Shown here piece after piece: positions 17,512-25,742 of a DNA stretch of 64,000 nucleotides (position 1 is the stretch's first letter; each line of letters opens with the position of its first letter). Made by a program: the position numbers and the translations under genes. A model generated the notes under the pieces. It had not been told where the DNA came from, searched no databases, and was given only the letters and a program-made list of their open reading frames with translations. Origin of the DNA: Planctomycetota bacterium (lineage in GTDB: Bacteria > Planctomycetota > Phycisphaerae > UBA1845); NCBI GenBank assembly GCA_030616775.1, contig JAUWWQ010000001.1:1-64000 (forward strand). Reading direction: 5' to 3'.

Positions 17512-17831
17512 TGCTCCTCCTGAGGAGGGTTCAAATGGGTGGGGATTCGAGGAAGCAAACTCGTTGAACCCTGGAGTTCTCCGCTGGTTACAAGCCGTCG
17601 CCCACTGAAGAGTCTGCCGTGATGGAGTGTATCGGCTGTTCCATTTGAGGGCAACTGAGCTCGTACGGAGCACGCCGGGAGGGACACCCGGCCCCCGGAT
17701 CATTGTGCCTATTGCCAACGGCGAGGCATGCGCTCATGAATGATGGCGGGGAAGTCAGATACCGGGCCGCAAACGGCTGGTCCAAGGCCCCAGGAATGCG
17801 ATCCTCATCAACGAGGGGCACTTCGCCCGGC
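17512..17831. other. Intergenic, nothing recognised
   Basis: Separates the thioredoxin-like lipoprotein from the response-regulator gene. No open frame with protein-like content and no clear promoter were seen. Confidence 0.4.
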
Positions 17832-18908
17832 TTATCCGGGTACTGTCCTACAGGAATTGTTGCTTGCAACCGGTGCGTCGAATTCGTCGAAGGAGTCGTC
17901 GACCGACGGGAGCCGGTTGGCGGTGCCGGCCAGCCGGACCGTGTTGCGCCCGGCGTCCTTAGCAGCGTAGAGGGCGTTATCGGCTGCTCGGAGTAGATCA
18001 TCCGGATTCTCCATGTCGGAGGTGCGTTGTGCCACGCCTGCACTAATGGTGATGCGAAGGGTCAAGTTACCGTGCTGGATCGCATTGGTCTCCACGGCTT
18101 GGCGCAAGCGCTCTGCGGCAACTGCGGCCATCGCCTCGGTGGAGCGGGGACGGATAATCAGGAACTCTTCTCCCCCGATGCGGCAGACAGGCTCATCTCG
18201 TCGCGCGGATGCCCGCAGGATACTGGCGGTCTCCTTCAGGACGACATCGCCAACGGCATGCCCGTAAGTATCGTTAGTGTTCTTGAAGCGATCGAGGTCC
18301 AATGCGATGCAGGCGAGCGGACCACCGCGACGCTCAGCATAGGCCCAGCAGTCGCCCAGCCGGACCAGCGCCTCGCGCCGATTGATCAGACCTGTCAGTT
18401 CGTCTGTCCTGGCCATGCGGTTCAGCTCTTCGTTGGCGGCTGCCAGCTTGCGGTAGGCAATTTCGATTTCGGCATTGTATCTGTGGACTTCACGGTTGCG
18501 ACTGTCCACTTCACGTTGCAGTCTAACTATACGCTCACCGGCGCGCAGCCGGGCCAGGAGCTCCTTAGGCTTGTAGGGTCTGCACAAGTAGTCATCCGCA
18601 CCCGCGTCGAATGCCTCGACCAGGCGGTCATCCGCCTTCTGGCACGCTGTGACGATGATGACGAATGCGAAGGGGATTCCCTCGTGCATCCGAATGGCCC
18701 GGCAGAGCTCTAAACCGTCCATCTCGGGCATTAGCCAGTCGGTGACGACGATCGGAGCTCCCTCGGTCACCAGAACCCGCATGGCCTCGACACCGTTTGC
18801 GGCTGTTAGGACCTCGTAGCCCGCCCCGGTGAGGTATCTGGTCAGTAAGGCCAGTCCAGAGGGGTCATCGTCAACGACCAGCACACGTAGCGGATCAGCC
18901 TCTGCCAC
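17832..18908 (-). CDS. Response regulator with GGDEF diguanylate cyclase domain
   Basis: A 358-residue PleD/WspR-type protein. Residues 8-125 are a receiver domain (VLVVDDDPSGLALL; phospho-acceptor Asp in VVTDWLMPEMDG; conserved Lys in CRPYKPKELL), followed by a coiled-coil linker and a GGDEF domain (about 170-330; DELTGLINRREAL, DLDRFKNTNDTYGHAVGD, RIGGEEFLII). The catalytic GGEEF is intact; the inhibitory site reads RRDE instead of RxxD. It should make cyclic di-GMP under phosphorylation control. GTG start at 18908 with GGAGGAGG upstream, overlapping the HDOD gene end by 14 bases. Confidence 0.93.
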   Translation of the reverse strand: MAEADPLRVLVVDDDPSGLALLTRYLTGAGYEVLTAANGVEAMRVLVTEGAPIVVTDWLMPEMDGLELCRAIRMHEGIPFAFVIIVTACQKADDRLVEAFDAGADDYLCRPYKPKELLARLRAGERIVRLQREVDSRNREVHRYNAEIEIAYRKLAAANEELNRMARTDELTGLINRREALVRLGDCWAYAERRGGPLACIALDLDRFKNTNDTYGHAVGDVVLKETASILRASARRDEPVCRIGGEEFLIIRPRSTEAMAAVAAERLRQAVETNAIQHGNLTLRITISAGVAQRTSDMENPDDLLRAADNALYAAKDAGRNTVRLAGTANRLPSVDDSFDEFDAPVASNNSCRTVPG

Positions 18909-19884
18909 TGTAGCCGCCTCCTCCTAGGCCTTCGAGCACCGGATCGGTGTTCATTGCTTCAAGAAGAGCTCGACGTTCCTGTGCATGGGAATAGATTTCC
19001 GCCAGAGGCGGCACCTGCCGGGTACGCACGGACAAGATCGCACCCACTTCGCGCCAATCCTGGCTGATCGCGTCGAACATTTCGTGGTACACGTAAGGGG
19101 TGACGTGCAGACTGTTGGCCTCCCGTACCAGGGTAGACAGAGTATCCCGATAGACCGTCGGTCGTACGAGCACTAACGAGATCGAGCCGCAAAGATGAAG
19201 AACTCGAGCAAACAGACACGCGCGAGAATCCGGATCAAGGTCCGTGGCCCCGGCCGTAGTCTGGGTGCGTACTGCCTCGCAGAAGATGGCCGGCATGTAC
19301 CAGTGTGTCATCATCTCGGCAGCCAGTACGTCGTGATTGATGTCGAAGGCCTCCTGCTCGAGTCCATTCAGTTCCTCGGGGTTGTCTGTCGCCACGGCAT
19401 GCAGGGTCTTGGCATACTCCTCGGGAAAGGCGGTGGCCAGGGCCAGTCGTCCGATCTGACACAGAAGACCGCAGGTGAACGCTTCGTCAGGGGCGAACTT
19501 CTTCACGTGCTGGGCCACATGGCGGGCCGCCACCGCCCGCGCAACCGACTCCGACCAGAACGACTGATGGTCAAAGGCCGAACACTTTCCCCGCCGGTGG
19601 CTGGAGACCAGCGAAAAGCCGAGCGCCAGGCTCGTGACCGTCCGCACGCCGAGCAGGGCAACCGCCAGTTGAATCGAAGCAATTTGTCGGGGCATCCCGG
19701 CGAGCGGGGCGTTGACCAGCTTTAGGAGCCTGGAGGAGATAGCCGGGTCCGACTCGACCGCTGCGGCAATTTCCTCCACCGTGGATTCCTCGTTCTGGGC
19801 AAGCCGCAGGATGTGCAGTGCAACACCCGTAGGGGACGGGAGATCGCGCGAGGCTTTGATGGCTTCATACACCGAGGAAGCCAT
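18895..19884 (-). CDS. HDOD-domain signalling protein
   Basis: A 329-residue protein with an HDOD domain across most of its length: IKASRDLPSPTGVALHIL, AAAVESDPAISSRLLKLVNAP, RQIASIQLAVALLGVRTVTSL, and a degenerate catalytic region (CGLLCQIGRLALA instead of LLHDIG), so no HD phosphohydrolase activity is expected. The ATG at 19884 has GGAAG 5 bases away; upstream frame to 20028 is open but low-quality. Overlap with the response-regulator GGDEF gene indicates that both act in one c-di-GMP pathway. Confidence 0.88.
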   Translation of the reverse strand: MASSVYEAIKASRDLPSPTGVALHILRLAQNEESTVEEIAAAVESDPAISSRLLKLVNAPLAGMPRQIASIQLAVALLGVRTVTSLALGFSLVSSHRRGKCSAFDHQSFWSESVARAVAARHVAQHVKKFAPDEAFTCGLLCQIGRLALATAFPEEYAKTLHAVATDNPEELNGLEQEAFDINHDVLAAEMMTHWYMPAIFCEAVRTQTTAGATDLDPDSRACLFARVLHLCGSISLVLVRPTVYRDTLSTLVREANSLHVTPYVYHEMFDAISQDWREVGAILSVRTRQVPPLAEIYSHAQERRALLEAMNTDPVLEGLGGGGYSGRG

Positions 19885-20405
19885 AGTGTCTTCCAAACAT
19901 TGGCATTGGGCGACGGCGACGGCGCGGGATCCTGGTCGCCCGCCACCAAGCGATGCAGTTCTAGTCTGGCCGAGCGGCTGTGCGGTTCCACTCCGGCCAG
20001 TTGGCCAAGCCGGCCAAGTAATGCGCACGCGTGGTGCGCTCCTTTACATCGTCGTCCTGGAGTGGTAGTCACAGTTAACGAGGCCTCTTGACGGACTTCC
20101 CCGCTGGCGTCCGATAGGACCCACTATCCCTACTTGCCAATGGACGTCCGCGAGCAGGGTAGTACTATGTGCTTGGCGCCCGAGGCGTCGTGTGAGGCGG
20201 TTTGCTTCCGAACGACCAGCCTCATCAGGCAAGTATGTGGCTGAGATCGGGCGCGGGCCACTCGCTTTGATAATGGCGGGCAATCAGGTTACAAAACTCA
20301 ACTGACTCTATAATCGTCGGCGCCGCCCAAAGGCCCTATAAGCATCAGGCTGGACGGCGGACGTTACTCGACAACACTGGCGGTCTCGGAATAGGGAGAA
20401 CCCGA
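19885..20405. other. Divergent intergenic region
   Basis: About 520 bases between the HDOD gene (-) and the nucleotidyltransferase-like gene (+). A TATAAT at 20309-20314 may be a -10 box for the rightward gene, but the -35 candidate TTACAA at 20289 is only 14 bases away. Confidence 0.4.
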
Positions 20406-21131
20406 ATGGTGCAGGAAGGTGCCGGTCTCGATCGCATAGCACCCGCGATGCGGAAACCACTCGAAGACTATGCTCGGCTCGTGAAGGAATTGGGGGGTAA
20501 AAACGCCAAGGCGCTGACGCTGTTCGGTGCAGTTGTCGCTGGCTCATTCGACGCGGGTCGGCATACCGCGAAAAGCGTGCTGATTGTGGATCGCGTCGAT
20601 CTTGCGGTGTTGCGTCGGCTGGCGGAGCGCGGTGTGCAACTCGGCAAGGCCAGGATAGCTGCACCGCTGATCATGACCCCCGACTACATCAAGGCCTCCC
20701 TCGACACGTTTCCCCTCGAGTTTGTCGAGATCAAGCAGCAGCACGTGACGGTGTTCGGAGACGACTATTTCGAAGACCTCTCTTTCAAAGACAACCACAT
20801 CCGGCTGCAATGCGAGCGGGAGCTGAAAGTCATCCTCATCAGCCTGCGGCAGGGGTTGCTGGCCGCTGCGGGACGCGAGAAGTTCATCGGTGCGCTGGAG
20901 GTTGACATCGGTGAAGGATTGATGCGAACGCTTCGTGGGCTGCTCTGGCTTAAGGGACAGCAGGAGGGCAGGCCGGCGGTCGAAGTCCTTTCGGAGGTCG
21001 AGAAAATCGCTGATCGCAAGTTGACAGGGGTACGCACGGCACTCGATCCGAGCGCCCACCACGGCTGGGACGAGTTTGAAAGCCTGTACCGCGATGTCGA
21101 AGCCCTCGGGGAGATCGCCAATGCGTGGTAG
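20406..21131 (+). CDS. Nucleotidyltransferase-like protein
   Basis: A 241-residue protein. The N-terminal part (KALTLFGAVVAGSFDAGRHTAKSVLIVDRVDLAVLRRL, about 37-75) has the order of a nucleotidyltransferase-fold domain, although the canonical GSxxxG-x-D-x-D catalytic arrangement is not clearly kept. The C-terminal 100 residues are helical. ATG at 20406 with GGGAGA upstream. It overlaps no other real gene and precedes the TPM/LemA pair. Substrate and activity are unknown. Confidence 0.6.
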   Translation: MVQEGAGLDRIAPAMRKPLEDYARLVKELGGKNAKALTLFGAVVAGSFDAGRHTAKSVLIVDRVDLAVLRRLAERGVQLGKARIAAPLIMTPDYIKASLDTFPLEFVEIKQQHVTVFGDDYFEDLSFKDNHIRLQCERELKVILISLRQGLLAAAGREKFIGALEVDIGEGLMRTLRGLLWLKGQQEGRPAVEVLSEVEKIADRKLTGVRTALDPSAHHGWDEFESLYRDVEALGEIANAW

Positions 21132-21248
21132 GGTAACCTCTTGCTGTCGCCATACGATGCAGTACCGAGCCGCAGGCGGAATGGAATCCCGATCTATCGG
21201 GAGCCTGCGCGGTGATGCATTTCCCTGTCGTCTCTTTCCGGTCTTCGA

Positions 21249-21312
21249 GATTCCGCACGGGTTGAAACCCGCGGCTCGGGCGATTCCGCACGGGTTGAAA
21301 CCCGCGGCTCGG
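21249..21312. repeat. Two tandem 31-base repeats with an internal palindrome
   Basis: The unit starts GATTCCGCACGGGTTGAAAC and ends CGGCTCGG; copies begin at 21249 and 21282 and are identical. Each contains CGGGTT-GA-AACCCG, a perfect inverted repeat. They lie just before the signal peptide of the TPM protein gene and stay in frame with it. Confidence 0.85.
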
Positions 21313-21315
21313 CGT

Positions 21316-22131
21316 TTGTTTCACCCCCGCCGATGGGCGGTCATCATCTTGGCACTGGCCTGCGCTCCGGCGGGTCTGCGCGCCGAGGTCACCATTAAGG
21401 ACCCCGGTACCTACGTGGTCGACCGGGCGGGCATCGTCGATCCCGGCATCGAGCAGCAGCTCGAAGCCTGGCTGCGCGAGTTGCAGCAGAAGACGACGGC
21501 CCAGGTGAAGGTGCTGACCGTCCAGACTACGGATGGCGAGGACTTCTTCGGGTTCGTGCAGCGCCACGCGGAACTCTGGAAGCTCGGTCAAGAAGGTAAG
21601 GACAACGGAGCCTTGATCACGCTGGCACTTAAGGAGCGTAAGGTCCGCATTCAACCCGGATACGGGTTGGAGGGCGCCCTGCCGGATTCCTGGTGCGGCT
21701 CGCTCTCGCGGGACATAGCCGGGGACTATTTCAAGCGAGGTGCCTACGGTGAGGGGTTGTTCCGCCTCACCGTGGCGACTGCGAATAAGATCGCCGACGA
21801 GGCGAATGTCACTTTGACCGGTATGCCGACCTACCGGTACCGGGCTCGCCGGGTGCCGGGGGGCGGCGCCGCATGCGGCGGGATCATGCCGCTGCTTATC
21901 ATGGTGATGATTTTCTCCTCGATGTCGCGCCGGGCACGGCACCGTGGCCGGTGGGGCGGCGGCGGATTGTGGCAGGGGCTGCTGCTGGGCGGCCTGATGG
22001 GCGGCATGCTCGGCGGACGCCGCTCGAGTTGGGGCGGCGGTGGTCTTGGCGGTTTCGGCGGAGGTTTCGGGGGCGGTTCCTTCGGCGGGGGCGGTGGCTT
22101 CGGCGGAGGAGGCGGTGGTGCCAGTTGGTAA
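21316..22131 (+). CDS. TPM-domain (YgcG-type) membrane protein
   Basis: A signal peptide (RRWAVIILALACAPAGLRA) leads into a TPM domain of about 140 residues (YVVDRAGIVDPGIEQQLEAWL, TTAQVKVLTVQT, GKDNGALITLALKERKVRIQPGYGLEG). A second hydrophobic segment (GIMPLLIMVMIFSSM) is followed by a Gly/Ser/Trp-rich tail. TPM proteins are often paired with LemA, as here. The start is uncertain: TTG at 21316 directly precedes the signal peptide, while an ATG at 21181 would translate two copies of an inserted repeat. Role unknown; linked in other bacteria to photosystem or envelope maintenance. Confidence 0.85.
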   Translation: MFHPRRWAVIILALACAPAGLRAEVTIKDPGTYVVDRAGIVDPGIEQQLEAWLRELQQKTTAQVKVLTVQTTDGEDFFGFVQRHAELWKLGQEGKDNGALITLALKERKVRIQPGYGLEGALPDSWCGSLSRDIAGDYFKRGAYGEGLFRLTVATANKIADEANVTLTGMPTYRYRARRVPGGGAACGGIMPLLIMVMIFSSMSRRARHRGRWGGGGLWQGLLLGGLMGGMLGGRRSSWGGGGLGGFGGGFGGGSFGGGGGFGGGGGGASW

Positions 22132-22139
22132 CACAGGGC

Positions 22140-22192
22140 GATTGTCGATTGGAGATTGGCATTTTGCGATCAGCAATCTGAAATCGACAATC
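22140..22192. repeat. 11-bp inverted repeat with GATTG-rich loop
   Basis: GATTGTCGATT (22140-22150) pairs with AATCGACAATC (22182-22192). The interval is made of short GATTG-like units. It lies between the TPM gene and lemA and may be an RNA structure or a dispersed repeat. Confidence 0.6.
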
Positions 22193-22226
22193 TACAATCG
22201 ACATTAGCTTTCAGTGAGGTGCTTCG

Positions 22227-22820
22227 ATGAGTCTCGGAAAAGTGTTTGCGGTTTTCGTGGTGGTTGTTCTCGGCGGCATTCTGCTTGTCAGCGGTTGCTT
22301 CTACAACGGCTACAACAAGGCCATCGCCCTGGATGAGGATGTCAAGAGTGGCTGGGCTCAGGTCGAGAACCAGCTCCAGCGGCGGTGGGACCTGATCCCG
22401 AATCTGGTTGAAACCGTCAAGGGCGTGGCCGGGCAGGAAAAAGATGTCTTCCTGGGCATCGCCAAGGCTCGCGAGTCATATTTCCAGGCCAAGTCGGTCG
22501 GACAAAAGGTCAAAGCCGCCGGTATCTTTGAATCGGCGCTGTCTCGTCTGCTGGTGCTGCGTGAGGCCTATCCGGAGCTGAAGTCCAACCAGTCGTTCCT
22601 CAAGCTGCAGGACTCCATAGAGGGCTCCGAGAACCGGCTCGGCGTGGAGCGCAAGCGCTTCAACGAGAAGGTCAAACAGCTCAACACGTTCTCGCGTAAG
22701 CTGCTAGGCCGGCTCTATGCGAGCCTCGCGGGCGTGGAACAGGCCGAGTACTTCGAGGTCGCCGAGGAAGCCAAGGCCGTGCCCAAAGTGGACTTTGGTG
22801 GCAGCACTGGCGGCCAGTGA
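22227..22820 (+). CDS. lemA: LemA family protein
   Basis: A 197-residue protein with an N-terminal membrane anchor or lipoprotein signal (FAVFVVVVLGGILLVSGC, lipobox LVSGC), then the LemA helical-bundle signature: YNKAIALDEDVKSGWAQVEN, QRRWDLIPNLVETVKGVA, KDVFLGIAKARESYF. The end is VAEEAKAVPKVDFGGSTGG. An 84-base block at the 3' end exists again at 23411-23525 on the other side of hicBA, with a different last segment. The C-terminus seen here may therefore be the product of an insertion. ATG at 22227; GAGG lies upstream. Confidence 0.9.
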   Translation: MSLGKVFAVFVVVVLGGILLVSGCFYNGYNKAIALDEDVKSGWAQVENQLQRRWDLIPNLVETVKGVAGQEKDVFLGIAKARESYFQAKSVGQKVKAAGIFESALSRLLVLREAYPELKSNQSFLKLQDSIEGSENRLGVERKRFNEKVKQLNTFSRKLLGRLYASLAGVEQAEYFEVAEEAKAVPKVDFGGSTGGQ

Positions 22821-22959
22821 CCCGACGCTCGGGAGGGCAACGCCGTGTGGCTCGTGCTCAGGATTCCACGCCCGGCGGACGACGCCTCTGAATTACGGTT
22901 CCCCTTGCCGGCTACATCTAAGCCCTGAACACCGCTATAATGTGAGTGGGAGGTGCGAT

Positions 22960-23166
22960 ATGCGTGCGGTTGTGCTGCATCGTGGTGAGGACGGGTACTG
23001 GGTGGTCGAATGTCCATCGCTGCCCGGCTGCGTAAGCCAGGGTAAGACGAAGGCCGAAGCGATCGCGAACATCAGGGAGGCGATCGACGGATGGATCGAG
23101 ACGGCCAGGGCCCACGGCCTGTCGATTCCTGACGAGGACTTCGAGACACAGGTCGTCTGCGTATGA
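22960..23166 (+). CDS. hicB: HicB-type antitoxin
   Basis: A 68-residue HicB-like domain: VVLHRGEDGYWVVECPSLPG, GCVSQGKTKAEAIANIREAI, DGWIETARAHGL. HicB neutralises HicA and binds its own promoter. The ATG at 22960 has GGGAGG 6 bases upstream; the longer open frame to 22717 is not credible. A TATAAT lies at 22936-22941. The stop overlaps the hicA ATG (ATGA). Confidence 0.9.
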   Translation: MRAVVLHRGEDGYWVVECPSLPGCVSQGKTKAEAIANIREAIDGWIETARAHGLSIPDEDFETQVVCV

Positions 23167-23384
23167 CCAGACTCCCAGTCATTGCGGGGCGCGATCTCCT
23201 GCGCGCGCTCCAACAAGCCGGCTTTCAATTGGATCGGCAGAAAGGGAGCCACATGATTCTGTTCCGTGCCGACCCGCCGACGACCCTATCCGTGCCCGAC
23301 CACCGTGAGCTGGACCGTGGCACGCTACGCGCGCTTTTGCGTCAGGCCGGAGTTACTCCTGAGGAGTTGACCCGTCTACTCTGA
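23163..23384 (+). CDS. hicA: HicA-type mRNA interferase toxin
   Basis: A 73-residue dsRBD-like toxin: ISGRD-like start, LLRALQQAGFQLDRQKGSHMIL with the catalytic His in GSH (about residue 30), then LSVPDHRELDRGTLRALLRQAG. All expected elements are present, so it looks intact. Coupled to hicB by an ATGA overlap. Antitoxin first, toxin second is the reverse of the commonest hicAB order but widely seen. Confidence 0.9.
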   Translation: MTRLPVIAGRDLLRALQQAGFQLDRQKGSHMILFRADPPTTLSVPDHRELDRGTLRALLRQAGVTPEELTRLL

Positions 23385-23410
23385 TCCGTCGGCCATCCGC
23401 GAAGGCCAGG

Positions 23411-23525
23411 TAGCCAGCCGTATGCAAGCCTCGCGGGCGTGGAACAGGCCGAGTACTTCGAGGTCGCCGAAGAGGCCAAGGCCGTGACCAAAGTGGAGTT
23501 CAATGGCGAGTCCAAAGGCGGGTAA
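23411..23525 (+). pseudogene. Second copy of the lemA 3' end
   Basis: From the TAGCCAGCCG at 23411 to a TAA at 23523-23525, the sequence repeats the lemA tail at 22706-22820. The frame gives YASLAGVEQAEYFEVAEEAK, then AVTKVEFNGESKGG, identical to LemA over the first 22 residues and different at the end. It has no start of its own. It is best explained as the original lemA terminus displaced by insertion of hicBA. Confidence 0.85.
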
Positions 23526-23575
23526 ACACACGCCGCACAATCATGCTGCCGGGCCCGGCCCGCTCCACGTTCACC

Positions 23576-23613
23576 CTTCATCCTTCCGCCTTCATCCTTT
23601 CCCCTTCCATCCC
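23576..23613. repeat. Low-complexity CTTCATCC-type repeat
   Basis: A run of imperfect units CTTCATCC / TTCCGC / CTTCATCC / TTTCCC lies 50 bases after the lemA copy. It resembles dispersed pyrimidine-rich short repeats rather than a gene. Confidence 0.5.
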
Positions 23614-23754
23614 TCGACCTGGACTTCTTCGGTCAGACCTATCCGCCTTCGGCGGAGCAGGAAGCCGCGGCCTACGAACGCTCCGAATGAGCCGCTGTGG
23701 AATTCGGGCCGCGCGGATTCCGAAGTCGCTCTCGATTCGGTTGTTAGGCAGTGT

Positions 23755-24471
23755 CTATTGGACCCCCTCAATGGGCGGATTGTCCGCTGTGAGCCGCTTT
23801 GCTGCTTGCATAAAGTCCCGTTGCGAACCAGGGATGCGCAGATAGTCCTGCGCCGCGGACTTGGCTTCCTGGTAGAATCGCTTGGCCTCCTGCTCTGACA
23901 CGATCACTTCCTTCTCATGAGGATCGATCATCTGATTCAATGCCTTCTCTTGGTATGGGTTGTACCTCGCCATTATCAATTTCCACTTTCTATTCCCGCA
24001 GGTGTCGGTTATGAAGTCGCGGATGTCTCCGTCGGTAATGTTGCCCATCGTCTCCTGCCACCACGGGTCCTTGCGCCCTGTGGGGTAGATGCGGATGACG
24101 AACTGGATGATGGGGTAGGACGGGTACGAGTATGTTTTGATTGTCAACCAGACCTTGGCATCCCGGAGAGCCGTAGCGAAATAGCGGTATTGTTCATCGC
24201 TGACGTCAAACCGAATGAGGCAAAAGGCATCTCCTGTCGAGGAATAGACAGGCGCGTTGGGTTGTGTTCTTGGGTAGACCGAGAACACGATGGTCGTGGA
24301 GTCCACCACCGCTCCTGGCACAAAGGATAAAACGCGTTTTTGCGAATCAGCCGCTTCCTTCTTAAATGCAGACGGTTTCGCAATCGGTACCCCTTGAAAT
24401 GGGTCTTGTGTCATAGGCGCACCAAGATTGCCCGGTGTTGCGCCGCGTTTCCTTCTCAACCAGCTCAGCAT
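23755..24471 (-). CDS. Unknown 238-residue protein
   Basis: Begins with MLSWLRRKRG at an ATG with AAGGAGG 6 bases upstream, a very good ribosome-binding site; the open frame starts five codons earlier. The protein has no signal peptide or membrane helix. A central beta-rich part (VDSTTIVFSVYPRTQPNAP, DAFCLIRFDVSDEQYRYFAT) is followed by a helical C-terminus (QEAKRFYQEAKSAAQDYLRI). I do not recognise it. Next to another unknown gene on the same strand. Confidence 0.65.
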   Translation of the reverse strand: MLSWLRRKRGATPGNLGAPMTQDPFQGVPIAKPSAFKKEAADSQKRVLSFVPGAVVDSTTIVFSVYPRTQPNAPVYSSTGDAFCLIRFDVSDEQYRYFATALRDAKVWLTIKTYSYPSYPIIQFVIRIYPTGRKDPWWQETMGNITDGDIRDFITDTCGNRKWKLIMARYNPYQEKALNQMIDPHEKEVIVSEQEAKRFYQEAKSAAQDYLRIPGSQRDFMQAAKRLTADNPPIEGVQ

Positions 24472-24614
24472 GTGATCCTCCTTCACTTGCCCAACGGTGC
24501 AGGTGAGGCGCGAGTTACAGCGCGCCCCGCGCGCTGTAACTCGTCGCCTCGACCCGTTTGTTCAGCGATTCGATCCTGATGATATCCACATCCGTCTGTT
24601 TCAAACAGAAGGGG

Positions 24615-25358
24615 CTACAGATTGTGACGCATGCCCAATCTGTTGAGAACCCGTCTGGCTTCTGCTATGTGCGCATCCGAAACCGCCTGCCGTGTGTGAC
24701 CGAATTGGTCTTGCGCGACCAGCCTACTCTGCACATCGTGCCCAGAATAGCCATCTGCGAGAGCCCATACTCCGGCTTGCACAACCATGGGGTCCGCGTC
24801 CTTGGAAGCCTCCAGGAAGCGGGCAAGGTCGTCCGACACCCATGCAACGCCGTAGAACCGGTCACGTCCCCCGGGGATTGGAGCCTCGGCATTGATGCAC
24901 GAGGCTTTGATGTGAAGGTCCCGTGTTGTGCAGGGGTATATCGTGAAGCTCTCTTCTGTTCTCGTCACCATGTTCTGATGGCTCCCGGAGGAGACGAAGT
25001 ACGTGCCGGGCTTGATGACAATGTTGAGTCTCTTCCGGATCAAGTTCTCAACCTGAGCGTAGATCTCCGTTATTGATCGGCCCGTTCCTCTTGCACGGAC
25101 AAAGCCTTTTTCGTGGAGGAAAAGCAGGTCGTAGGGCGTATCCTCCTGAATCTCTGCGGCTCTTGCGGTCAGTCGTTCAGTCCTGCGTTCTCTTAGCGCC
25201 TTACCCCACCGTTGGAACACTCTCGCCAACCGCCGCAAGAACCATCGCATCAAGAGGATTGTCACCATCAAGACAGCGATTGCCAAAACGGCACGCCAGA
25301 TGATCAAGCCCTCGATCGTCACCATGCCGTCTCTGAACAACCAATTCAGCAGTCTCAT
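24615..25358 (-). CDS. Unknown membrane-anchored protein
   Basis: A 247-residue protein with one membrane helix (about 18-38, IIWRAVLAIAVLMVTILLM), a basic juxtamembrane stretch (RLARVFQRWGKALRERRTER) and a C-terminal domain. That domain has beta-strand signatures (KPGTYFVSSGSHQNMVTR, ESFTIYPCTTRDLHI) and a helix containing VVQAGVWALADGYSGHDVQ. The Cys followed by a Gln-rich helix recalls a thioester-type domain, but this is a guess. The ATG is at 25358. Confidence 0.6.
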   Translation of the reverse strand: MRLLNWLFRDGMVTIEGLIIWRAVLAIAVLMVTILLMRWFLRRLARVFQRWGKALRERRTERLTARAAEIQEDTPYDLLFLHEKGFVRARGTGRSITEIYAQVENLIRKRLNIVIKPGTYFVSSGSHQNMVTRTEESFTIYPCTTRDLHIKASCINAEAPIPGGRDRFYGVAWVSDDLARFLEASKDADPMVVQAGVWALADGYSGHDVQSRLVAQDQFGHTRQAVSDAHIAEARRVLNRLGMRHNL

Positions 25359-25389
25359 TTCGCACGTCCTCCCGGTTTTTGTGCGCGGT

Positions 25390-25512
25390 CTCGCGCTCCG
25401 GGCTCTGTTCTATGACACCCGCCCGGTCGACTGATCCGAGCCCCAAGCGCCAGCGCGGGGTGTCTTGTCCCGTCGCTCGCGCGCCGGGCTCTGTTCTATG
25501 ACCCCCGCCCGG
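25390..25512. repeat. Direct repeat of 37 bases
   Basis: Copies at 25390-25426 and 25476-25512 differ at two positions; the shared core is CGGGCTCTGTTCTATGAC. They lie in a gene-free gap of about 380 bases upstream of the unknown membrane protein gene. Confidence 0.75.
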
Positions 25513-25742
25513 ATCAGATGGATTGGGCGATGACACGCCCAAACCCGATGCTTAAGCGCTTGCCCTCGAGTATGACTCCCCCCTATAGCGGCGCTTCCAA
25601 CCTTCCACCTGAACCGGGGCCGCTGGGTGCAATGATACCGCGGGGAGGGGTAGTGCATCAACGGAAAAAGGCGGGAGGAAGGCTCTTTTTCGGGCCGGGA
25701 GAGGCGGCTGGGGCCGGATCGCGTGCAACGCCTTGTTATGCC

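Noticed and set aside
20950-22176. 408-residue frame on the - strand
   Set aside because: Antisense to the TPM gene; the repeated FQPVRN units come from the repeats at 21249-21312.
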